Positions 57,130 through 64,000 of a stretch of DNA of 64,000 nt are shown here, piece by piece. The notes beneath the pieces are model-generated. The model ran no database searches, was not told the origin of the DNA, and worked only from the letters and a program-made list of their open reading frames with translations. Within the stretch, counting starts at the first letter, position 1. Each line of letters begins with the position of its first letter. The stretch comes from Actinomycetota bacterium (lineage in GTDB: Bacteria; Actinomycetota; Acidimicrobiia; IMCC26256; PALSA-555), in NCBI GenBank assembly GCA_003140175.1, contig PLJD01000007.1, forward strand, positions 26,889 to 90,888, in the 5' to 3' direction. Both the position numbers and the translations under genes were made by a program.

Positions 57130-57699
57130 TCAGTCCGCCGGTTTCGGCCTACCTGATGCAACGAGCAACGCCTCCCACGGGTTGGCTGCGTTCGCGGCAC
57201 GATCTCGGTCGATCGCCCACAGAGCCGGCGAGGCCAGGATCGCGGCACACAGCTGCGGTGGCGGCTCGAAGCTCCCCCCGAGTCCTTCCAGCACGTCGTA
57301 CGTGTGAAGGACGACCTCGTACATTGCCCGGGCCGCCCAGTCGGAGAGGTCAAGCTGCTGGACCCCGTCGGAGGCAGTGACCCCCGCGGGTGTGGCGCGC
57401 AGCACTGCGGCGAAGGTCTCGCCGACCGCGCCGAGCGCTTGGACGAGCTGCCCGGGTGTCGCGCTGGGCAAGGCATGCAATTCCTGGAGGGCCAACCAGC
57501 CATCCTGAGCGCGACCAGCAAGTTGCAACGTGTAGGAGAAGACGCAATCCACCATGTGGTCAACCGTCTGCCAGCAGCTCCACTCAACGCTTCCCGCCCG
57601 CACCGACCAGTCACCCTCCACTACCGAGGTCAGCGACTCGACGGCCAACGTGACGACAGCGACAATCCCGTCAACGCCAGCGGACGCTGCGTCACTCAC
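57130..57699 (-). CDS. Mycothiol-dependent maleylpyruvate isomerase/DinB-like protein
   Basis: WSVRAGSVEWSCWQTVDHMVDCVFSYTLQLAGRAQDGWLALQELHALPSATPGQLVQALGAVGETFAAVLRATPAGV. Confidence 0.7.
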   Translation of the reverse strand: MSDAASAGVDGIVAVVTLAVESLTSVVEGDWSVRAGSVEWSCWQTVDHMVDCVFSYTLQLAGRAQDGWLALQELHALPSATPGQLVQALGAVGETFAAVLRATPAGVTASDGVQQLDLSDWAARAMYEVVLHTYDVLEGLGGSFEPPPQLCAAILASPALWAIDRDRAANAANPWEALLVASGRPKPAD

Positions 57700-58098
57700 C
57701 GCCAGGGACCTCGCCGCCCGGAGCCCAGGGCCCGCCCGGGACGAGAGTCCGATGTCCAGTGATACGGGATCGACGCTTGCTCGGCGTGTTCGCCGATTCT
57801 GTCCCGGTCGCGCGACTGTTCGCGCCTTCGAGGCCAGCGCAGCGATGATCCCATGCGGGAGGCGGGGCCTCCGCTCCCCTGGGCGACCGGAGCGGCCTGC
57901 TCGGGTTGCTCCCTGGTCACGAGCGGGAGACGCCAGCGAGGTCTGCCGGCTGACCGTCGCCCACGACCGGCGGCGCGGGGACGCGAGCCCCGAGCTCGAC
58001 GACAGCCTGGCCGATGCTCCGCTCCCCCCTAACGACCTGGCTCGAGGCCGGCGAGCTGCTGACCAGGCCGGGATCGCCGCGATACGGCCGAGGCGCTC

Positions 58099-58563
58099 TC
58101 ATCCCCCGGTGGTCTTGGATGTAGAACGCACGACGAGGCGGCGCAGGGCCCGCAGCTCACGTTTCATGCTGCGATGGAGGTAGGCCTTGACCAGCAGCGC
58201 GAGCGGCGCAACCCACGGGGCGAGCACGTACTGCTCGTAGTGAATGACCGTGCACTGGTCGGCACCGAGCGGAGTGACAACAAAGCCGCCTTCCACGGTC
58301 GCGTCGGCTGGTGGGACATCGGCGTCGCGGCTGTGGAAGCCCGCGGGATGGAGTTGGTACTCGAAGCGGCCCCGCCAGGGCACGCCGGCGAAATGCCCCC
58401 GCACGTCGTAACTGCCCTCCTGCGGGCTCCGGGGGTGCACCACGACGGCGTCGGCCTTGACCTCGCAGCGCTCGACGTTCTTGAGGTCCCAGACGGCAGA
58501 CAGGGCGGCGGATGGCGGGCACGCAAGCTCCAGTGCCTCGACGACGGTGACTCTTCGGGCCAT
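58099..58563 (-). CDS. SRPBCC (polyketide cyclase-like) family protein
   Basis: MARRVTVVEALELACPPSAALSAVWDLKNVERCEVKADAVVVHP...CTVIHYEQYVLAPW. Confidence 0.65.
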   Translation of the reverse strand: MARRVTVVEALELACPPSAALSAVWDLKNVERCEVKADAVVVHPRSPQEGSYDVRGHFAGVPWRGRFEYQLHPAGFHSRDADVPPADATVEGGFVVTPLGADQCTVIHYEQYVLAPWVAPLALLVKAYLHRSMKRELRALRRLVVRSTSKTTGG

Positions 58564-58921
58564 GGCGCCTCCCTTCGATGCCTGGCAGTTCAGGCGGATC
58601 AGCATCTCGTCCAGCAGGGCGCTGGCGCGTCCACGTCAAGCCGACAACTTGCGACGCCGGCTTCGGGAGCGCCAGTACACCACGGGCACCCTCTCCTCAG
58701 GCCACCATGCTCGGGCGCGACCTTCCAGGCCATCAGGCTCGCCGTGCTCAAATCGGGTGCCCGCCGAACGGCTTCGTCGGCGCCAGGTTGGCCTGCGCTC
58801 TCCTCCAGCGGGCATGACTCAGAAACGCACCCGCCGGTGGCGGCATCGTGGCGCGCGCCGCTCCCTCAACACGGTGCACGGCGGCCCTCGTGAACCCGCC
58901 ACGAAGTCGGCCACGGCGTTT

Positions 58922-61288
58922 CTAGAGTGTCTCGCGCTGCCGCAAGAGGCGGTACGCGAGCCAACCCGGAAGCACGGGAAGCCAGTATCCGATCAAGCGC
59001 GCTGTGAGCACTGCCGCGATGGCCGGCGCGGTTGGCGCTCCCACTTGTGCGAGTCCGGCGACAAGGGCGGCTTCGAGTGCCCCGAGTCCTCCTGGAGTCG
59101 GTGCCGCCGCGGCGAGCGCGGTGCCGGCCACAAAGACGGCGACAACCGTAACGACTGGCAGGTGCACGCCCAACGCTTCGAGTGAGGCGACAAGGACGAA
59201 GGCTTGGGCACTGGTCACGCCGGCAGAACCACCCAGGAGCAGCAGCAGGCGTCGAGGGGATCGAACGATCGCCGCCACATCAGCGCGAGGCCATAGTGCG
59301 GCGAAACTGCTGAATCGCCGGCGCCAATTCCAAACCCCGAGGATGGCAAGCGAAACCACGATGAACACTGCAACGGCCCAATACGCATCGAGGTCCGGGG
59401 GGCTCGGCAAGCGCAGGCTGGACCGAAGACCTACCAGCGGAAGCAGGATCGCCAGCATGAGCACGTGGACGACGAACCCTGCCGTGGCGTCGGCACCCAC
59501 TGCCGTGACTGCCGCAGAACGCTTGGACCCAGCCCGCTCCAGGTATCGGACGTTGGTCGCGACGCCGCCGAGTCCGGCTGGGGTGAGTCGGTTGGTGAAT
59601 GCGCCGGCCAGCTGCACGACGCTGGTTCGACCTAGCGCCAACGGCTGCGGCGTAGCCCCAATGAGCGCGACTGCGGCCATGACGTAGCCGAGAGCAGCAC
59701 TGGTGGCTGCAAGCATGAGCCACGCGATGTCCGCTCGGCGGGCGGCGTTGAGGGTTGTTTGGACGTTCCCGGCTTGGGTCAAGAGCAGCGCGAGTGCGAC
59801 CAGGCCGAGGAGCAACGGGCCAAGATTACGGGTCAACACTCGGATTGGTCGCTGAACCGCGTCTGGCGGTTCGGTCCCGAGCCCGGCGACCATGGCCCGA
59901 AGATCTTCGAGCCTTAACGGAGTTGCGCGCAACATCGCTCGCGTCGATCGTGAGAGTGCCAGCGGCTGGAGATGCGGAAGCGCGTCAAGAAGCGCCGATG
60001 CCCCGACGACGTCTCGGGCCGCGCTGACCGCAGTAGCAGGGCCAACGATCGTTGCACTCGAGGCGAGCAATCCCGCGATGTCGTGTTGCTTGTCGTCGGC
60101 GGTCGGATCGAGGCGCGCGCGGCGCAGGTCGACGCAGCTCACAAGGCTGGGCCCGGCGACGAATGCCGAGGCGCTCGGATTCCCGTGCGCAAGCCCTGCG
60201 TCATGCAGTCGTCGCAGGGCTTGCCATGCCCCGGTCAGGGTCCCGGGGTCAGCCACCGCGGCATCGGCGAGTGGCTGACCCGACAGCCACTCGCGCGCGA
60301 CGACGCTCTCTCCCTCGGCTAGACGTGCTGTCCAGTACAGCTGGGGAACGGGGACCTCAGCGCGCGACGCCACCATCAGAGCCAACGCCTCGTGCTCGAC
60401 GGCATGGTCAGGGCCGCGGAGGTCCCGGCCATCGTCGCGATCGCGAAAGGCGATCAGCCTCCACGCCCGATAGAGCCAATCGGCCTCGCGACGATCCCGG
60501 TCGACGACCCGCATGTGCAGCATCGTTCCGTCGAGTTCCTGCACCCGGAAGCTTGCTGGTGCGCCCGGGAGCGGCTCGACGGCGGCCATCGGGTGGCCAA
60601 TCCTGTCGAGGCGCACCGACAGGGCCCGCGGGTCGGGCAGCCCGCGCGGGGCTCCCAGGACTAGGTGGAGCGCCGAACCGACGATCCACCCGATAGCGAA
60701 GCCACCGATGACATCGACTGGAAAGTGGGCGCCGACGTAGATGCGTGCCACGGCGACAGCACCGACGAGGAACCAGGCCGACCGTCGGCCTGACCTACTG
60801 AGGTATGGGCTCGCGACGGTGGCAAGGGCCGCGGCTACCGCCACGTGGGTCGACGGGAAGGCCAGTCCGGGCGTCACCGCGCCGTGGAGCACGGCACCCG
60901 AAACGCGCTCGTCGAGCAGCCGTTGAGCGACGAGCTGCGCGAGGACCTTCGCCACTATCCATGCGGTGATGCCACCGATTGCGAGCAGCCGCGCGAGGCG
61001 CACGCGGCGCCCGAAAAGGCAGACCAGCGCTATCACGGGCACCGCGGGAAGCGCACCGAGTTGCATCAATCCGATCAGTGGCGCCCCTGCGGCGCCAGGC
61101 AACTGGTTGATGAGACGAAAGAGGTTGATCTCGATTGTGCTGGTTTCGACCGACGTTGCGGTCAGGGAGGCCCACAGCAAGACGGCCAGACCCAGCACGA
61201 TCCGCACGGCATCGGTGGAATCTCGGCGCGTGGAACTGCGAACCGGCTGCGCTCCGCCCCTGGGCGCGACGGCCGGCTGCAACCTCAT
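58922..61288 (-). CDS. PAP2 phosphatase, degenerate kinase-like and LPG-synthase-TM (flippase-like) fusion
   Basis: FPSTHVAVAAALATVASPYLSRSGRRSAWFLVGAVAVARIYVGAHFPVDVIGG (PAP2); HGNPSASAF..CVDLRRARL (kinase-like); multi-TM C-term RLTPAGLGGVATNVRYLERAG..PTPGGLGALEAALVAGL. Confidence 0.87.
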   Translation of the reverse strand: MRLQPAVAPRGGAQPVRSSTRRDSTDAVRIVLGLAVLLWASLTATSVETSTIEINLFRLINQLPGAAGAPLIGLMQLGALPAVPVIALVCLFGRRVRLARLLAIGGITAWIVAKVLAQLVAQRLLDERVSGAVLHGAVTPGLAFPSTHVAVAAALATVASPYLSRSGRRSAWFLVGAVAVARIYVGAHFPVDVIGGFAIGWIVGSALHLVLGAPRGLPDPRALSVRLDRIGHPMAAVEPLPGAPASFRVQELDGTMLHMRVVDRDRREADWLYRAWRLIAFRDRDDGRDLRGPDHAVEHEALALMVASRAEVPVPQLYWTARLAEGESVVAREWLSGQPLADAAVADPGTLTGAWQALRRLHDAGLAHGNPSASAFVAGPSLVSCVDLRRARLDPTADDKQHDIAGLLASSATIVGPATAVSAARDVVGASALLDALPHLQPLALSRSTRAMLRATPLRLEDLRAMVAGLGTEPPDAVQRPIRVLTRNLGPLLLGLVALALLLTQAGNVQTTLNAARRADIAWLMLAATSAALGYVMAAVALIGATPQPLALGRTSVVQLAGAFTNRLTPAGLGGVATNVRYLERAGSKRSAAVTAVGADATAGFVVHVLMLAILLPLVGLRSSLRLPSPPDLDAYWAVAVFIVVSLAILGVWNWRRRFSSFAALWPRADVAAIVRSPRRLLLLLGGSAGVTSAQAFVLVASLEALGVHLPVVTVVAVFVAGTALAAAAPTPGGLGALEAALVAGLAQVGAPTAPAIAAVLTARLIGYWLPVLPGWLAYRLLRQRETL

Positions 61289-61567
61289 GGTGGCGATCGG
61301 CTTGGACCTCCCGTAGGGCGAGGATCTCAGGCTCCCAAACGCCGATCCTTACTGCGTCCAGCAAACAGCCAAGAAATGGCTAAAACGGGCGCGGTTGGGG
61401 GCGGTGTTGATCCCAGGGCTGGCGGGCTGGAACGCAACGCGACCGCGCCTCCTACGAGCTCTCCACGCACCGAACCTGTCTCATCCGGCACTCGACTGCA
61501 GGCCACCACGCGGCGTCAAGGCCGTCGTGTCAGAGTGATCAGCACACCGCGGTGATCAGCAAACGCA

Positions 61568-61584
61568 GGCCGGCTATCCCGGCC
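61568..61584 (-). terminator. Possible terminator hairpin downstream of the cNMP-binding gene
   Basis: GGCCGG-N5-CCGGCC, short T-rich stretch after it on the minus strand. Confidence 0.3.
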
Positions 61585-61617
61585 GGCACTCTCGCGAATT
61601 TCGTGTCTTGGCGTTTG

Positions 61618-62049
61618 TCACTCGGGTGGGGTGTCGGCGTCCTCTGCCATCCGCTGACCCGCCGTTTCTCGAATTTGGCGCGCTAGCTCCGGCTGCTTGG
61701 TCAGGAGGCGGCTGAAGGCGTGTCGGCTGATGAATGCGATCGCCACCGGTGTCCGAGCCATGACCTTGGCGGTCCGGTGGGCCCGCTCGTCGAGCAGAGC
61801 GACCTCGCCCACATAGGCCCCCGGTCCGAGCGTCGTGACCACTCGATCGCCGCGGATGATGTCGACCTGCCCTTCGAGCACGATGAGGAACTCGTTTCCG
61901 GGTTCTCCCTCTTTGATCAGCATCTCACCGGCCGGCTCTCGAACGCGCACAGCGACGCGCGCGACGTGGGCGAGATCCAACTCCGACAGGTTCTCGAATA
62001 GTGGAACTGTCCCGAGCTGATCTTTGAGTGACACGCGGCGACGCAGCAT
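61618..62049 (-). CDS. Cyclic nucleotide-binding domain protein (no HTH)
   Basis: LFENLSELDLAHVARVAVRVREPAGEMLIKEGEPGNEFLIVLEGQVDIIRGDRVVTTLGPGAYVGEVALLDERAHRTAKVMA; start chosen at MLRRRVSLKDQ. Confidence 0.85.
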   Translation of the reverse strand: MLRRRVSLKDQLGTVPLFENLSELDLAHVARVAVRVREPAGEMLIKEGEPGNEFLIVLEGQVDIIRGDRVVTTLGPGAYVGEVALLDERAHRTAKVMARTPVAIAFISRHAFSRLLTKQPELARQIRETAGQRMAEDADTPPE

Positions 62050-62199
62050 CAGCTGCTCCCATCCAAGCGAGATTGCGACCAGACACTCACGACTGGAACC
62101 ATTTGGAGTTGGTGGGAGTGCCACCGTGACGCTTCCCAGCCAGCCCCGCGATCGAGAACATTTGTGTGATCCGCGCGGGCGTTGGAGCGCGGCGGGCAG

Positions 62200-63531
62200 T
62201 CACTGCCAGGTCCAGTCTCGTTGCGTGGGAGCCGGCAACGGGAGTCGCGGCGTCTCGCCCGAGCGGCATCGGCCGTCGCGCTGATGGCGGCTGATTTCGC
62301 TGGCGAACACGTCGAGTGTGCTCCGGACGAATCCAACCACACCGTCGGGATAGTTACACGCTCCCCGCCCGATCACGATGTCGCAATAGCCGTGGAGCCT
62401 TTGCAGTGTGCCGCGATCCGGGGTCTCGGTGGCGAGGCGAGTCAACGTGTCTGCCATTGCTCGCAGCCCGTACACGCAGGGCCCGCATTGGCCGGCGCTC
62501 TCCTCAGCCAGATACCGCGCCACGCGAGCTGATGCGGTGAGGCCACATGCCCGGGCAGGGAAGGCATAGATGAGCCCGCACCCCAACGAGCCTCCGCCCA
62601 CCTTGAGTGCTGCGTGGGTCAACGGCAGATCCCACACGTCGGCCGCCCGGAGCCAACTCCCGTAGTACCCGCCGACGAGCATCGCGGCGAGCTCCTCGGT
62701 CGGCCCGCCAGCGGCCATGATCGTCGAGCCAAGCGGAGTCCCGAGCGCGATCTCCGCGACGCCCGGTTGGGCCACGGCGCCGGCGACCGTGACGAGCGTC
62801 GATCCGGGCTCGTCGGAGGTCCCCAGACGGCGGAACCATTGGGCGCCATAACGGGCGATCAGCGCGAGGTGGGCCAGGGTCTCAACGTTTTGGACCAGCG
62901 TTGGTTGGCCAGCGACCCCGCGCTCCGAGATCCGGGGCGGCACATATTGGGGCTTGGCGACCCCCGTGTTGACGTAGTTGACGACGGCGGACGCCTCCCC
63001 AGCGACGTACCGGCCGGGCGGCGCGACAAGACGAAACGACACTGGATCGAGCTGAGCGGCGTGGCGGGCCGCGATCGCGTGGGCAACCGCGGCCAGGGCC
63101 CGACGTGCTGGGCGTTCGACCGCGACGATCACTTCGGTGGCGCCGACCGCTTCGGCCGCCAACGCGGCGCCGTCGAGCACCAGATGGGGAAGGCCGGTGA
63201 GGAGCAGCTTGTCCTTCTGGCTGGCTGGCTCTCCCTCGGCCCCGTTCGCGACGACGACTCGAATCCCGCGATGGTCTGCGACGGCTCGCATCTTGCGAGC
63301 GGTCGGAAACCCGGCGCCGCCCCGGCCTCGAAGGCCTGCCTGTTCGATGGTGTGCAGCAGTGGTCCCCGCCCGCGTCGGTCGCTCCCCCGCCACGGGGGC
63401 GGCCCGTAACGCTCGAGGTGCTCGCCGAGCTCCACGGTGGCGTCGGGGCGGTACGCCTCGAGCAGGCGCGGGAGACACTCGGGCGCTCGGCGCTGATGCC
63501 CGATCGGAACCCCGGTCTCGACGAGAGTCAT
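62200..63531 (-). CDS. NuoF-like (NADH dehydrogenase 51 kDa family) flavin/Fe-S protein
   Basis: IEQAGLRGRGGAGFPTARKMRAV; VVANGAEGEPASQKDKLLL; GRYVAGEASAVVNYVN; ESAGQCGPCVYGLRAM. Confidence 0.87.
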   Translation of the reverse strand: MTLVETGVPIGHQRRAPECLPRLLEAYRPDATVELGEHLERYGPPPWRGSDRRGRGPLLHTIEQAGLRGRGGAGFPTARKMRAVADHRGIRVVVANGAEGEPASQKDKLLLTGLPHLVLDGAALAAEAVGATEVIVAVERPARRALAAVAHAIAARHAAQLDPVSFRLVAPPGRYVAGEASAVVNYVNTGVAKPQYVPPRISERGVAGQPTLVQNVETLAHLALIARYGAQWFRRLGTSDEPGSTLVTVAGAVAQPGVAEIALGTPLGSTIMAAGGPTEELAAMLVGGYYGSWLRAADVWDLPLTHAALKVGGGSLGCGLIYAFPARACGLTASARVARYLAEESAGQCGPCVYGLRAMADTLTRLATETPDRGTLQRLHGYCDIVIGRGACNYPDGVVGFVRSTLDVFASEISRHQRDGRCRSGETPRLPLPAPTQRDWTWQ

Positions 63532-64000
63532 CGCGGCCCTGGTCGGCTCACGGTACGAAAACCGGATGAGTAGCGTCGCGCTCCGAGATCATCCGTATGG
63601 AGACCCTCAGCGCGGAGACCGACGAGGACCGCACCGGGCGCTCGCCGCGCGCGGCGGATCAACGTGCATCGGACCGTGGCGCCAGGCGCTTGCTCGGTTC
63701 GGACCATCAGCGTGCGGTTAGCCCTCCGTCTCGGTCGCCGCCTGGACACCGCCGGGCGGGATCAGCCATCCGGTCATCAAGGCTCAAGGTCTCGGTCGGC
63801 ACGCTACGGGTCCGATCTCCAATGAGCATCAAAGGCAACTCCAAGAGTCCGTAAAGATCCGAATTGGTGACGCCGACTCGCCGGGTTTTCGACCATCCCC
63901 TGGTGGACCGCTCCAACCGTTGCGTGGCGCCCGCCAAGCAAAACCATCGACTCGCCCCGCCACAGCGTTCCACCGGGCGAGGTCAGTGGGCGGCGAAGAG

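Noticed and set aside
1-64000. CRISPR array, prophage structural module or conjugation genes
   Set aside because: No spaced identical repeats, Cas, capsid/terminase, or relaxase/T4SS-like sequences were recognised in the translations.

Overview
This is a 64 kb high-GC actinobacterial chromosome segment, dominated by acyl-CoA/lipid catabolism, ABC transport and c-di-GMP signalling genes. The best-supported structural finding is a roughly 13.1 kb integrated island. A tRNA-Cys(GCA) gene (16772..16846, minus) and a distal copy of its 3' half (3653..3694) form a perfect 42-bp direct repeat (attL/attR). A truncated tyrosine integrase lies next to the tRNA, and an excisionase-like ORF with an in-frame TAA lies next to the distal repeat. 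Island cargo is a serine hydrolase, a frameshifted dienelactone hydrolase, a thiolase-like/DUF35/acyl-CoA dehydrogenase/CoA ligase/SDR/MaoC/MaoC/SDR catabolic cluster, an IS481-like remnant and a diguanylate cyclase. The cyclase has a close paralogue at 53.5 kb, outside the island. A resident cluster of the same general kind sits at 19.7-27.9 kb. The most unusual protein is at 37243..39333: an N-terminal domain resembling the base-sensing N-terminus of Mrr-like restriction enzymes, then a Tat-like RRKFLVG anchor, then an N,N-dimethylformamidase-beta-like domain. Other items include an extended DtxR/IdeR-like iron box upstream of an iron ABC operon, a strong G-quadruplex tract upstream of one diguanylate cyclase, a DegT-family enzyme with His in place of the PLP lysine, and a PAP2/pseudokinase/LPG-synthase-TM fusion. 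All calls come from reading the sequence; no searches were run.
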